Notes under the pieces: generated by a model
The model's input: only the letters and a program-made list of their open reading frames with translations
Told to the model about the DNA's origin: nothing
Database searches by the model: none
Made by a program: the position numbers and the translations under genes
In this document: piece by piece, positions 1 through 8,517 of the stretch
Layout of the letters: each line of letters begins with the position of its first letter
Position numbering within the stretch: the stretch's first letter is position 1
NCBI RefSeq assembly: GCF_018784445.1
Contig: NZ_WQOH01000052.1
Location: 228,136-292,135 of the forward strand
Direction: 5' to 3'
DNA: 64,000 bases
From: Gemmiger formicilis
GTDB taxonomy: Bacteria > Bacillota > Clostridia > Oscillospirales > Ruminococcaceae

Positions 1-443
1 GCCGGTTCAACCTTATCAACGATTGGAGCCGTGACTTTGCCAAAAAGCTGGAGCTGGGGGCCGGGGATGTTGCCGCACTGATCCAGCACGAGGATATTTA
101 CCAGCTCAGCGCGTTCCTGCCGCCGGAGAAGGAGGCCGAGTTCCTGCGCCGCTGCCCCGGCTGCCTGGCTGTGCGCTGGGCGGATGATTTTTGCGATATC
201 CTACCCGAGGGCGGCGGCAAGCCTAACGGCCTGGCCCACACGCTGGCGCACCTGGGGCTGACCCGGGAGCAGTGCATCGCCTTTGGTGACGGCGGCAATG
301 ATGTGACGATGCTGGACTATGCGGGCATCGGCGTCGCCATGGGCAACGCCTGTGATACCGCCAAGCAGGCTGCGGATTATGTCACGGATGATATTATGAA
401 AGACGGCCTGGCAAAGGCGCTGGAACATTTCCATCTGATTTGA
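1..443 (+). CDS. Cof-type HAD-superfamily sugar phosphatase, 5' truncated
   Basis: The reading frame is open from base 3 and runs off the left edge, so only the C-terminal 146 residues are visible. The GDGGNDVTML motif near residue 97 of the visible part is HAD motif IV, which binds Mg2+ with two acidic residues. The following VAMGNA and a final VTDDIMKDGLAKAL are typical of Cof/YidA-type phosphatases that hydrolyse sugar phosphates or pyridoxal phosphate in the cytoplasm. The nucleophile DxDGT motif and the cap domain lie mostly outside the window. The substrate cannot be told from sequence. Confidence 0.88.
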   Translation, partial: RFNLINDWSRDFAKKLELGAGDVAALIQHEDIYQLSAFLPPEKEAEFLRRCPGCLAVRWADDFCDILPEGGGKPNGLAHTLAHLGLTREQCIAFGDGGNDVTMLDYAGIGVAMGNACDTAKQAADYVTDDIMKDGLAKALEHFHLI

Positions 444-444
444 T

Positions 445-532
445 TGTAGGGGCCGGGCATGCCCGGCCTGCAGCCTTGCCATAACTGCTCGTCTGTCTTG
501 CACGACCGGGCCAGGCATGCCTGGCCCCTACA
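445..532. repeat. Family A palindromic repeat (REP-like), copy 1
   Basis: The element starts TGTAGGGGCCGGGCATGCCC and ends with GGCATGCCTGGCCCCTACA. Each end is a GC-rich hairpin, and the outer TGTAGGGG/CCCCTACA form an inverted pair. It lies between the convergent HAD gene and the XRE gene. Related copies occur throughout the window. Confidence 0.85.
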
Positions 533-549
533 TCTCTACAAAAATAACG

Positions 550-573
550 CCCCCAACCGTTTTTGGTTGGGGG
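550..573 (-). terminator. Rho-independent terminator of the XRE gene
   Basis: CCCCCAACC (550-558) pairs perfectly with GGTTGGGGG (565-573) around a 6-nt loop. On the minus strand it is followed by GCGTTATTTTTG, just past the stop of the XRE gene. Confidence 0.75.
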
Positions 574-584
574 TGCTGCTATTT

Positions 585-1568
585 TCACCGATTCTTCTTC
601 ATAAACGCCTTGACCGCAATTACCAGCGCGGCGTACACCACGCCGCCGATGGCCCAGATGAACCAACTGTACTGCGGCTGGCCGTTTCCCTGGGGGCCGA
701 AGGTGTACCACAGGAAGATGGCGACCACCACCAGCCAGTAGGCGGCAGTCAGCGCGTTTATGCGGCTCTTGATGGCTTTGTTTGGGCGGGTGTAGTCGCC
801 TTCCTCCAACAGCTGATCCATGGCGTCCCGCACCGTGCCCACCCGCACAAAGGCGTAGACGCCGCAGGCCACCAGGGCCAGCACCAGGCAGATGGACGCC
901 GACACCAAAAACGACGCACCAACCATCATGGCAGCAAACACCGGCACCGCCGACAAAACGCAGAGCACCGTGCCGAGGATGTTGGCCTTGTCGTACTGCG
1001 GCGCAAAGGCGTCGCGGCGCTCCTTCGCAAGGCCGGTGACGCCGTACTCAGTCTCAATGGCCTGCTTTTGCAAAAATTCATACGCCCGCACCGACGCGCT
1101 GCACTGCATGAAAATAGCCACCGCTGCGGCGATGATGACCAGCAGCGCAATGAAGCCGATGCCCCCCGCCAGGTCATCCCAGATGCCGAATAGGCCGGCC
1201 TCGCTCAACGCCCCCAGCGCCAGCAGCGGGATGGGGGAGACGACACAGAGCGCCGTCGCCAGCGCCAGCCTGGGCGCGTTGGCCTGGGCCTTGGCAAGGT
1301 AGTCGTTGGCCTGGGCCAGCGTCACCCGGGGCAGAGGCGAGGTATCGTCCTCGGTGTACTCCGGCTCGGCCGCGTCGTCTTTTAAAAGGTAGTCGGTCGT
1401 CACGCCGAACAGGCAGCTCAGTTGCAAGATTTTGTCAATGTCAGGTACAGACTGTGCGCCCTCCCACTTGGATACCGACTGCCGGGTCACGTTCAGTTTC
1501 TCGGCCAGTTCCTCTTGGGACCAGCCCGCCTTTTTGCGCAGGGTGATAAGTTTGTCTGCAAAGATCAT
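585..1568 (-). CDS. XRE-family regulator with C-terminal membrane domain
   Basis: The protein has 327 residues. Residues 1-65 form a helix-turn-helix of the XRE/Cro type (WSQEELAEKLNVTRQSVSKWE), so it should bind DNA. After an acidic linker, roughly residues 98-320 hold about six hydrophobic segments arranged in pairs, which makes it a membrane-tethered regulator. The start is fixed by AAGGAGG nine bases upstream. It is a monocistronic unit facing away from ung. XRE-membrane fusions of this kind are common in Firmicutes; their signals are mostly unknown. A second XRE-membrane fusion lies at 4803-5813. Confidence 0.85.
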   Translation of the reverse strand: MIFADKLITLRKKAGWSQEELAEKLNVTRQSVSKWEGAQSVPDIDKILQLSCLFGVTTDYLLKDDAAEPEYTEDDTSPLPRVTLAQANDYLAKAQANAPRLALATALCVVSPIPLLALGALSEAGLFGIWDDLAGGIGFIALLVIIAAAVAIFMQCSASVRAYEFLQKQAIETEYGVTGLAKERRDAFAPQYDKANILGTVLCVLSAVPVFAAMMVGASFLVSASICLVLALVACGVYAFVRVGTVRDAMDQLLEEGDYTRPNKAIKSRINALTAAYWLVVVAIFLWYTFGPQGNGQPQYSWFIWAIGGVVYAALVIAVKAFMKKNR

Positions 1569-1650
1569 TTGGGTGTACCTCCTTCAATTTCCTTGCCCTT
1601 ATCCTACCAGAATCCCCGGTTGCACACCATAAATCGGCCCCGGCAATCTG

Positions 1651-2373
1651 TCAACTATGGGTTGCGTTTGCGGGCAGATACCAGTCAATTTTCGATACAC
1701 CGTTATTTTCTAAAAAAGCATTTACTTTGCCAAACGGTGCCGAGCCAAAGAACCCGCGGTAGGCCGAAAGCGGGCTGGGGTGGGCAGATTCCAGCACCAG
1801 CACCGGGCGGCGGGCGGCGGCTTTCTCAAAAATCGCCGCGTATTTCTGGGCGGGCTTGCCCCACAGCACGGCGGCCAGCGGGGCCGTGCCTGCAGCGGCG
1901 GCGTATTCCAGCGCCGCGCGGGTGAACGTCTCCCACCCATGGCTCGCGTGGGCGTTGGCCGCGCCCTGCTCTACGGTCAGCACGGTGTTCAGCAGCAGCA
2001 CACCCTGCTGCGCCCAGGGGGTCAGGTCGGTGTGGGCGGCACAGCCGGGGCCGAACTCACTCTCCAATTCCTTAAAGATGTTGCGCAGGCTCGGCGGGGC
2101 CTTGCAGCCGTCCGGCACCGAGAAGGAAAGCCCCATAGCCTGGCCCGGCTCATGGTAGGGGTCCTGCCCCAGGATGACCACCCGCACCGACGATGCCGGG
2201 CAGGCGCGGAACGCCGCAAAGATATTTTCCGGCGCGGGGTAGACGGTCTTTTCCGCCGCAGCCGCCGTCACAAAGGCGTCCAATTCCGCAAAATACGGCT
2301 TTGCCCGCTCCTGCGCAAAAAACGGCTGCCAATCGGTGGCGGATAATCTGTCGAGTTCGGCGGTTAAAAGCAT
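1651..2373 (-). CDS. ung: Uracil-DNA glycosylase, family 1
   Basis: The 240-residue product matches the usual length of family 1 UDG. It removes uracil from DNA to start base-excision repair. Motif GQDPYH (residues 69-74, Asp71 activates water), LLLNTVLTV in the middle and HPSPLSAYRGF near residue 196 (catalytic His and DNA-intercalating loop) are all present. The start follows GAGGAGA. A family A repeat lies in its 5' untranslated region between promoter and gene. Confidence 0.97.
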   Translation of the reverse strand: MLLTAELDRLSATDWQPFFAQERAKPYFAELDAFVTAAAAEKTVYPAPENIFAAFRACPASSVRVVILGQDPYHEPGQAMGLSFSVPDGCKAPPSLRNIFKELESEFGPGCAAHTDLTPWAQQGVLLLNTVLTVEQGAANAHASHGWETFTRAALEYAAAAGTAPLAAVLWGKPAQKYAAIFEKAAARRPVLVLESAHPSPLSAYRGFFGSAPFGKVNAFLENNGVSKIDWYLPANATHS

Positions 2374-2394
2374 AGTGAATCTCCTCGGTAGCTT

Positions 2395-2482
2395 TGTAGG
2401 GGCCGGGCATGCCCGGCCCGCGCGTGTAAAACAGGCGGTCGTTCACGGGAAAGTTGCGGGCCGCACATGTGCGGCCCCTACA
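2395..2482. repeat. Family A palindromic repeat, copy 2
   Basis: TGTAGGGGCCGGGCATGCCC opens the element and GCACATGTGCGGCCCCTACA closes it. It sits in the ung leader, so the ung transcript should carry two strong hairpins ahead of its ribosome site. Confidence 0.85.
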
Positions 2483-2508
2483 TAGGTGCCCTCACACATT
2501 TTTCACAA

Positions 2509-2559
2509 GTATATCACACCCCCGCAGGGGTTGCAATAGCGGCAAAAATGCGGTATAAT
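2509..2559. promoter_or_regulatory. Divergent promoters sharing one -35 hexamer
   Basis: TTGCAA at 2531-2536 is its own reverse complement. Rightward it lies 17 bp from TATAAT (2554-2559), serving the lipoprotein gene. Leftward it lies 16 bp from TATACT (complement of 2509-2514), serving ung. The two promoters would therefore compete for RNA polymerase. Confidence 0.65.
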
Positions 2560-2617
2560 ATCATTTATGCTGCGGCGTGGTGCCGCAAAGCCAATCATAA
2601 AGGGGAGAACCAAATCC

Positions 2618-3757
2618 ATGCGTTCCATTAAAACCAAGCTGTTCAGCCTTGCCATGGCTGTTTCCATGGTGCTGGCGCTGGCTGGCTGCGCCATGTCCAC
2701 GCCGTCCACCGTCGGCTCCATCGGCGGGATCGAGATTCCGGCCGGTATCTACCTGCTGGCCCAGTACAACTCCTACAACACCGCCGCCAACGCGGCAGAG
2801 CTTGCCACCGGCGAGACTGCCTCCGACGTCAAGGCCGTGCTGAAGGCCACCTGCACCGGCACCATCGGTGATGAGGAAGTCACTGCCACCGGCAGTGAGT
2901 ATGTTGCCAAGCTGACCGACCGCGCCATTTCCTACTACGCCGAGGTCGAGCGCCGCTTTACCGAGATGAACGGCGTGCTGGATGACGCCGCTACCGCCGA
3001 GGCCGCCGACACTGCCGACAACCTGTGGTCCACCAACGGCGACCTGTATACCGCCAATGGCATTTCCAAGACGAGTCTGCAGACCTACCTGCTCAACGCC
3101 CAGAAGGCCAAGGCTCTGCTGAAGATGACCTACGGCCCCGACGGTACGACGCCTGTGGCCGAGGACGAGTACACCGACTTCGTCAACAACGACTGCTACT
3201 ACATCGAGGCTGTGCAGTTCCCGCTGGTGGATTACTCCACCTACTCGATGGCCGATGACGACCAGAAGGCCGCCATCATGGCCACCGCCGAAAGCTGCAT
3301 GGCCGAATTGAACACGACCGCCACCGCCGAGACCGCCAGCAACAGCGCCCTGTACACCGCCGCCATGACCTATGTGCCGCAGGCGATGGCCGCCATGGGC
3401 AGCAGTCTGGACGCCAGCCAGGCCGTTTACTACGCAGCTTCCCAGCTGTACACGCCGGACGACCTGAGCAGCTACGGCAGCGACGAGTACAACAACCTGA
3501 CCGACCCGCTGGACGAGGCCGGGCTGAACCACTGGACCACCATCAACCTGGGCACGACGATTTTGGTTGCCCGTAAGATTGATCCGTTCAAGACCTACAC
3601 CGTGGACGAGCTGAACAGTATGTACGACCTGTTGAGCAGCATGAAGTCCACCGACGTCCAGAGCGAGCTGTACGCCGCCGGTGCCGCACTGGAGCATAAC
3701 CTGAACAGTTCTGCCCTGAACACATACAGCGCATCCAAGATTAAAAAGAACGTTTGA
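2618..3757 (+). CDS. Lipoprotein, SurA/PrsA N-domain-like, function unknown
   Basis: 379 residues. A basic start, a hydrophobic stretch and the lipobox LAGC put the lipidated Cys at residue 24, so it is anchored on the outer face of the membrane. The mature part opens with a GGIEIPAGIYLLAQY-type segment, then long Ala/Thr-rich helices. This layout resembles the SurA/PrsA-like N domain of clostridial foldase lipoproteins, but I see no parvulin domain. The start at 2618 has AGGGGAG 11 bases upstream; an upstream ATG at 2567 lacks a ribosome site and would bury the signal peptide. It is followed by a strong terminator. Role in secreted-protein folding is inference. Confidence 0.75.
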   Translation: MRSIKTKLFSLAMAVSMVLALAGCAMSTPSTVGSIGGIEIPAGIYLLAQYNSYNTAANAAELATGETASDVKAVLKATCTGTIGDEEVTATGSEYVAKLTDRAISYYAEVERRFTEMNGVLDDAATAEAADTADNLWSTNGDLYTANGISKTSLQTYLLNAQKAKALLKMTYGPDGTTPVAEDEYTDFVNNDCYYIEAVQFPLVDYSTYSMADDDQKAAIMATAESCMAELNTTATAETASNSALYTAAMTYVPQAMAAMGSSLDASQAVYYAASQLYTPDDLSSYGSDEYNNLTDPLDEAGLNHWTTINLGTTILVARKIDPFKTYTVDELNSMYDLLSSMKSTDVQSELYAAGAALEHNLNSSALNTYSASKIKKNV

Positions 3758-3770
3758 GCGTAAAACGCTT

Positions 3771-3805
3771 GGCCGGGAGCAGCATTGTTTGCTCCCGGCC
3801 TTTTT
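3771..3805 (+). terminator. Rho-independent terminator
   Basis: GGCCGGGAGCA (3771-3781) pairs perfectly with TGCTCCCGGCC (3790-3800), followed by TTTTT. Confidence 0.9.
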
Positions 3806-3822
3806 GTTGAGGAGGATCCCCT

Positions 3823-4695
3823 ATGACGAAAAACAAATCCGTGAACTTCCTGCTGCAAATGCTGGGCTGCTTTATCTCGGCGGCGGGCATTTACAGCTTT
3901 GCGGTCGCGTCCGAAGTCCCCGTCACCGGCGTTGCGGGCATCTGCGCCATTCTGTACCGCCTGTTCGGCATCCCCATGGGTTTGAGCAATGTGCTCATCA
4001 ACATTCCCATTATCCTTTGCACGTATAAATTGCTCGGCAAATCGTTCTTTATTCGCAGTGTCTACTGCATGGTGCTGTTTGCGGTGTTCACCGACTATCT
4101 GCTGCCGCTCATGCCGGTTTATCAGGGCGACCGCCTGCTGGCCACAATCTGCGGCGGCGTGGTGGGCGGCATCGGCGACGCACTGATCTACATGAACAAT
4201 TCCAGCACCGGCGGCCTGGACTTCATCACCATGGGCATCAAGGCCAAGCACCCGCACCTGCCATTTGGCAACATCACCTTTGCGGCGGCGCTGGCGGTCA
4301 TTCTGCTCAACGGCGCGGTTTTCCAGGATGTGGATTCTATTATCTACGGTATCATGTTCAATTTCATTGTGTCCGCCGTCATTAACAAGATGATGTTCGG
4401 CTTCTCGTCGTCGATGCTGGCAATGATTATCACCGACGACGGCGCGGCCGCCTGTGCTGAGATTGACCGGGTAGCGGACCGCGGCTCGACGATTTTGCAG
4501 GGCCGCGGCGGCTACGGCGGCCAGCCGAAGGACGTGGTGCTCTGTGCCTGCTCCAACAAGCAACTGTACGAGATCGAGCACGCTGTCCAAGCCATCGACC
4601 CCGGCTGTTTCATCATCATGCTCCAATCCAACGAAGTCCACGGCGAGGGCTTTAGGCAGTTGGAATTGGGGAAGAACGAGAACAAGTCAGAATAA
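3823..4695 (+). CDS. YitT family membrane protein (DUF161 plus DUF2179)
   Basis: 290 residues. The first about 200 residues hold five to six membrane spans with the YitT repeat pattern, including VPVTGVAGICAILYR and the NNSSTGGLDFI motif. The C-terminal 80 residues form the soluble DUF2179 domain (ILQGRGGYGGQPKDVVLC, then a DPGCFIIMLQSNEVHGEGF ending). The family is widespread in Firmicutes; its transport substrate is not firmly established. The start follows GAGGAGG. It is monocistronic, flanked by terminators on both sides. Confidence 0.9.
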   Translation: MTKNKSVNFLLQMLGCFISAAGIYSFAVASEVPVTGVAGICAILYRLFGIPMGLSNVLINIPIILCTYKLLGKSFFIRSVYCMVLFAVFTDYLLPLMPVYQGDRLLATICGGVVGGIGDALIYMNNSSTGGLDFITMGIKAKHPHLPFGNITFAAALAVILLNGAVFQDVDSIIYGIMFNFIVSAVINKMMFGFSSSMLAMIITDDGAAACAEIDRVADRGSTILQGRGGYGGQPKDVVLCACSNKQLYEIEHAVQAIDPGCFIIMLQSNEVHGEGFRQLELGKNENKSE

Positions 4696-4709
4696 GTAAG
4701 TATCATACA

Positions 4710-4767
4710 CACGCTGATTTTGCGCAATTCTATGAAGCATAGGTTGCCAAAATCGGCGTGTTTCTTT
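4710..4767 (+). terminator. Long-stem terminator after the YitT gene
   Basis: CACGCTGATTTTG (4710-4722) pairs with CAAAATCGGCGTG (4748-4760) with one G-U pair, followed by TTTCTTT. The apical 25 nt could fold further. Confidence 0.65.
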
Positions 4768-4802
4768 ATGATAAGGGCAAAACAATGCAGGAGGGTTTTC
4801 TT

Positions 4803-5813
4803 ATGGATGCCACAAAAATCGGAACGTTTATCGCCGCCGAACGCCGCGCCAAGGGCTGGACGCAGCGCCAGCTGGCCGACAAACTTCAACTGACGGACAA
4901 AGCAGTCAGCCGTTGGGAGACTGGAAAGGGCCTGCCGGATGTTTCGTTTTTGCTGCCGTTGGCCGCTGCTTTGGACATCAGCGTTGGTGAGCTGCTGGCA
5001 GGGGAGAGCCAGCCCCAGCCGCCTGCGGTACAGGCCGCCGAGACACGCACAGCGGAACAGCTTGCCAGCTACACGCGGGAGCTTGGCCCGCAGCTGCGCC
5101 GCCGCCGTGCCTGCTCAGTGCTGGCCGGGTTGCTGCTGTTTGCCGCAGCGTTTTTGTCTCTGCAATTTCTGCGGCTGTTGATGGGCGGGGCGGGCATCCA
5201 TGGTCTTAGCGTAACGTCTCTGCTACTGCTTGTCGTTCTGCCGTTTGTTTTTGCGACATTCGCCTTTTGGCTGCTGCGCCTGCTCTGCACGGATGGCCTG
5301 GCGGAAACGCGGGCCTTTCGCCGTGCATCTGCTATGGCCGTGGCTGGGCTGTGGCTGTTCGATTTGTACTTTGCCACAGCATTTTCCGGATGTGCAGCGT
5401 TCCCGGTGCTGGATTTCTGGCGCGACCCGTCGTGGCAGGCAAATGTAAATCTGGTGCCGTTTCGGCAAATCATGCAGTACCTGCTCTGTCTGGTGTCGGG
5501 GCAGGGGTACTTGAACGGCGGCGGGTATGCGTTCCGCGGACATTTTGCCTTCTGGATGAACTTTTTCGTGTTTTCCGTGCCGGTTCTGCTGCTGCCGCGC
5601 ATCTCGCCCCGCTGGCGCGGGGCAGGGGCCGCCGTCTGGCTTGCCGTGTTGGGCGGCAGTGTGATCGAGGTCACGCAGCTGTTTGTGCGCACCGATACCG
5701 CACCATTCCGGTTTGACGTGGACGCTATCCTTTTGCGGGTACTCGGGGCGGTAGTGTTCTGGCGTATCGGCAGGATACCCGCCGTAAAAAAGTTGTTGGC
5801 ACATCTGTTTTAG
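4803..5813 (+). CDS. XRE regulator fused to a VanZ-like membrane domain
   Basis: 336 residues. Residues 6-62 are an XRE helix-turn-helix (WTQRQLADKLQLTDKAVSRWE). Several membrane spans follow from about residue 105. The last about 130 residues look like VanZ: a membrane pair, then SVIEVTQLF and a FDVDAILLRVLGAVVFW tail, matching the conserved EXXQ and D-D/N pattern. VanZ itself lowers teicoplanin sensitivity, but most homologues are uncharacterised. The start has AGGAGGG eight bases upstream; an earlier ATG at 4758 is part of the preceding terminator hairpin. Ends in TAG. Signal and targets unknown. Confidence 0.8.
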   Translation: MDATKIGTFIAAERRAKGWTQRQLADKLQLTDKAVSRWETGKGLPDVSFLLPLAAALDISVGELLAGESQPQPPAVQAAETRTAEQLASYTRELGPQLRRRRACSVLAGLLLFAAAFLSLQFLRLLMGGAGIHGLSVTSLLLLVVLPFVFATFAFWLLRLLCTDGLAETRAFRRASAMAVAGLWLFDLYFATAFSGCAAFPVLDFWRDPSWQANVNLVPFRQIMQYLLCLVSGQGYLNGGGYAFRGHFAFWMNFFVFSVPVLLLPRISPRWRGAGAAVWLAVLGGSVIEVTQLFVRTDTAPFRFDVDAILLRVLGAVVFWRIGRIPAVKKLLAHLF

Positions 5814-5882
5814 TCGCAGTGGATGGGATTTATCCCTCCCGGGGGCGCGGGCCGCTCTTGCACTGTATATCTCTCACCACAC

Positions 5883-6085
5883 CGTAGGGGCCGGGCATGC
5901 CCGGCCCGCGCGTGTATGGCAAACACCCCTTCGCAGGAAGGCCGCGTGGGCGGATATGGAATCCACCCCTACATCCTCTGTCCCAGAAATGGCTCTATGT
6001 AGAGCGGCCTGAGGGCAGGCCTCCCTACAACCGCCCAATAAACTAAGCACCACTCCGTGGGGCGTCGAGGACGCTGCCCCTTACA
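5883..6085. repeat. Compound of family A repeat and two short palindromic relatives
   Basis: The 327-base gap between the VanZ fusion and buk holds only repeats and a terminator. 5883-5973 is a family A copy (CGTAGGGGCCGGGC... to ...CACCCCTACA). 5998-6029 is a short palindrome around GGCCTGAGGGCAGGCC, again with TGTAG and CCTACA ends. 6056-6085 is another around GGCGTCGAGGACGCTGCC. The last two modules recur together in swapped order near 42936-43022. Confidence 0.75.
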
Positions 6086-6090
6086 AACGC

Positions 6091-6126
6091 AAAATGCCCC
6101 TGGCAGCATGGTTGCTGTCAGGGGCA
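6091..6126 (-). terminator. Terminator of the ptb-buk operon
   Basis: TGCCCCTGGCAGCA (6095-6108) pairs with TGCTGTCAGGGGCA (6113-6126) with one G-U pair. On the minus strand TTTT follows. Confidence 0.85.
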
Positions 6127-6140
6127 CTACTATTATTAAA

Positions 6141-7208
6141 TTAGTAGTTCTTCGCTTCTTCCTCGCCGGTCATAACGCGGAGAGCACCCTGGCAGAGGGC
6201 AAGCAGCTCGTCCTCGCCGGGGTAAGTGGTGACAGGGGCGATCCAGCCGAGGTAATCGGTCAGGGTCTTGGCGGTGAACGGGTTGTAGGCAATGCCGCCG
6301 GTCAGGATGATCTGGTCTACTTTGCCGTGCAGGACAGCGGCCATAGCGCCGGCGTCCTTGGCGATCTGGTAGAAGAATGCCTCCCAGACCTGTTTTGCCA
6401 GCGCGTCGCCGGACTCCGCCATCTTGCCGACCTCGCGGGCATCGTTGGTATGCAGATAACCGTTGAAGCCGCCGTTGCCGCAAATCTTCTTGTAGATTTC
6501 CTTCTGGGTGTACTTGCCGCTGAAGCACATCTTGACCAGGTCGCCCACAGGCACGGTACCGCTGCGCTCGGGGCTGAAGCAGCCCTCGCCGTCCAGGATA
6601 TTGTTGACGTCCACGACTTGGCCGTGGTCATGGGCACCAACCGAGACGCCGCCGCCCATGTGGATGACGATGAGGTTCAGATCCTCGTAGCGCTTGCCGT
6701 TCTCCTTGGCAAAGCGGCGGGCAACGGCCTTCTGGTTCAGCGCGTGGAAGATGGAGCGGCGGGGCAACTCCGGCATACCGGAAATGCGCGCCTTATCGGT
6801 CAATTCATCAACGACGACGGGGTCAACGATGTAGCTGGGCACGCCCAGGGAATCACCGATCTCGCGGGCGAGGATACCGCCCAGGTTGGAGGCGTGCTGG
6901 CCCTGGACACCGGCCTTCAGGTCAGCCAGCAGGGCATCGCTGACGGCATAGGTGCCGCCGGGGATGGGTTTGAGTAGGCCGCCGCGGCCCACGATGACGT
7001 TGAGGGTCTTGGGATCGCAGTCCTTTTCTTTCAGGAAGTCCAGAATGATCTCCTTTCGGAAGTCCTTCTGGTCGATGACGCTGGCATACTTGGCGATTTC
7101 CTCGGTGGGGTGGCGCAGCGTTTCTTCAAACAGCAGGGTCTCATCCTCGAACACACCGACCTTGGTGGAGGTGGAGCCGGGATTGATGACCAGAGTTTTG
7201 ATGGACAT
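6141..7208 (-). CDS. buk: Butyrate kinase
   Basis: 355 residues, the normal length. It transfers phosphate from butyryl phosphate to ADP, giving butyrate and ATP in the cytoplasm. The N-terminal NPGSTSTKV is the acetate/butyrate kinase phosphate-binding signature, and [14 protein letters not shown] and an ILTGGIAYN segment are the other conserved ASKHA elements. The start at 7208 has AAGGAG seven bases upstream; frames extending further upstream only read through a repeat. It is the second gene after ptb, separated by a family B element of about 200 bp. Confidence 0.97.
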   Translation of the reverse strand: MSIKTLVINPGSTSTKVGVFEDETLLFEETLRHPTEEIAKYASVIDQKDFRKEIILDFLKEKDCDPKTLNVIVGRGGLLKPIPGGTYAVSDALLADLKAGVQGQHASNLGGILAREIGDSLGVPSYIVDPVVVDELTDKARISGMPELPRRSIFHALNQKAVARRFAKENGKRYEDLNLIVIHMGGGVSVGAHDHGQVVDVNNILDGEGCFSPERSGTVPVGDLVKMCFSGKYTQKEIYKKICGNGGFNGYLHTNDAREVGKMAESGDALAKQVWEAFFYQIAKDAGAMAAVLHGKVDQIILTGGIAYNPFTAKTLTDYLGWIAPVTTYPGEDELLALCQGALRVMTGEEEAKNY

Positions 7209-7235
7209 TGTGAACGTCTCCTTTTTACATTCTTT

Positions 7236-7434
7236 GGCTTCCCCCAGGGGGGAAGCTGCCGCCCGCAGGCGGCTGATGAGGGGCAGCCTTATTGTGATTG
7301 CCCGCCAATGGATGGCTGCCGCAAACCCGCCCCTCATCCGGCCTTCGGTCACCTTCAGTCTACGCGCTAAGAGCCGCCTTCGGCGGTTGCGCTCCGACAC
7401 GCGCCTGCGGGCGCAGCCCCTCGGGGGAAGGCAT
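7236..7434. repeat. Family B MITE-like repeat inside the ptb-buk operon
   Basis: It opens with GGCTTCCCCCAGGGGGGAAG and closes with CCCCTCGGGGGAAGGC, both hairpins. Inside are GGCTGATGAGGGGC and GCCCCTCATCCGGCC arms that pair with each other, plus an extra GCCTTCGGCGG stem. The same building blocks appear at 23436-23590 and 28654-28800. It makes up nearly all of the 229-base gap between the two genes. Confidence 0.85.
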
Positions 7435-7437
7435 TTT

Positions 7438-8346
7438 TTACTGGTTCAGTCCAGCCGCGACAACAGCGGCCAGCGCGATGGAGTTGACCTTCGTCTGGAA
7501 GGAATCGCTGCGGCTGGTCAGGATGGCGGGGACCTTGGTGCCGGTCAGGATGCAGCCGTTCTTGCAGTCGGCGGTATGGACCAGCGTCTTGTAGACGAGG
7601 TTGCCCGCCTGGATGTCGGGGAACAGCAGGATATCCGCATGGCCGGCGGCCGGGCGGTCCTGGGCACCCTTGTGGTGGGCAGCCTCGGGGTCAATGGCAA
7701 TATCCATGGACAGGGGGCCGTCGACGACGCAGCCGGTGATCTTGCCCTCGGCGTTCATCTTGCGCAGCTCGTCGGCATCGACGGTGCAGGGCATCTTCGG
7801 GTTGACGACCTCAACAGCGGCCAAGGGCGCAACCTTGGGGCACTCGACGCCGCAGGCATGGGCCACAGCAACGGTATTCTCGATGATATGTACTTTATCT
7901 TCCAATGTCGGGTAGGTCATGAAGGCGACGTCGGTCAGGAACAGCAGCTGCTCGATGCCCTTGACCTCGAACACGGCGACGTGGGACAGGGTGTTGCCGG
8001 TGCGCAGGCCGACTTCCTTGTCGAGCACGCTCTTCAGGAAGGTCTTGGTATCCAGCAGGCCCTTCATGTACATATTGGCCACGCCGTCGTGGGCCAGCTT
8101 GACGGCCTTGAGAGAAGCCTGCACCTTGTCAGGCTCATTGATGATCTCATAGTCGGAGAGGTCGATGTTCAGCTCGGCCGCGATCTTGCGGATGGCTGCC
8201 TCGTCACCGACGAGGATTGCATCGGCGATGCCCTGCTTGTGGGCAGCGTCAACAGCCTCCAGGACAGCGTCGTCCTCGGCAGCGGCAACGGCCAGCTTCT
8301 GCTTGCCACAGGTCTTTACTTTTGCGATCAGGTCCTCAAAATTCAT
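7438..8346 (-). CDS. ptb: Phosphate butyryltransferase
   Basis: 302 residues, usual size for the family. It converts butyryl-CoA and phosphate to butyryl phosphate and CoA, the step before butyrate kinase. The sequence shows the phosphotransacetylase/phosphotransbutyrylase fold: a [11 protein letters not shown] segment, [15 protein letters not shown], and a C-terminal [19 protein letters not shown] motif. It is the first gene of the leftward ptb-buk unit and is read from a good promoter with a Rex-like site on its -10 box. The ribosome site (CGAGG) is weak. Phosphate acetyltransferase is the nearest alternative, but the neighbouring buk supports ptb. Confidence 0.94.
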   Translation of the reverse strand: MNFEDLIAKVKTCGKQKLAVAAAEDDAVLEAVDAAHKQGIADAILVGDEAAIRKIAAELNIDLSDYEIINEPDKVQASLKAVKLAHDGVANMYMKGLLDTKTFLKSVLDKEVGLRTGNTLSHVAVFEVKGIEQLLFLTDVAFMTYPTLEDKVHIIENTVAVAHACGVECPKVAPLAAVEVVNPKMPCTVDADELRKMNAEGKITGCVVDGPLSMDIAIDPEAAHHKGAQDRPAAGHADILLFPDIQAGNLVYKTLVHTADCKNGCILTGTKVPAILTSRSDSFQTKVNSIALAAVVAAGLNQ

Positions 8347-8399
8347 TTTACAGCACCTCGTTTTACTCTTTCAGACGCGGGACACTCTCAAAGCCCCGT

Positions 8400-8436
8400 A
8401 TGTTAAAATAATAACACGTTATAGTCCATGGGTCAA
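8400..8436 (-). promoter_or_regulatory. ptb promoter with Rex-like operator
   Basis: On the minus strand TTGACC (8431-8436) lies 17 bp from TATTAT (8408-8413). Over the -10 box, 8400-8417 reads ATGTTAAAATAATAACAC, close to the Rex consensus TTGTTAANNNNTTAACAA (6 of 7 and 5 of 7 half-site matches). Confidence 0.65.
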
Positions 8437-8490
8437 GAGGGGGAAGGGGAGAAGGGTGTTAAAAAATTGTTTTTTCGACGTTTCCCGCTT

Positions 8491-8517
8491 TGCAGGGTTC
8501 GATGCCCGCCCCTACAA
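8491..8517. repeat. Family A repeat remnant
   Basis: TGCAGGGTTCGATGCCCGCC followed by CCTACAA resembles one end of family A, with a decayed palindrome. It lies between the two divergent butyrate promoters. Confidence 0.45.

Noticed and set aside
459-1193. 244-codon plus-strand frame opposite the XRE regulator
   Set aside because: It starts within a family A repeat and has a Gln/His/Arg-rich sequence without homologous features.
7209-7400. N-terminal extension of butyrate kinase
   Set aside because: The extra 64 codons lie in a family B repeat, and the family signature and ribosome site support the start at 7208.
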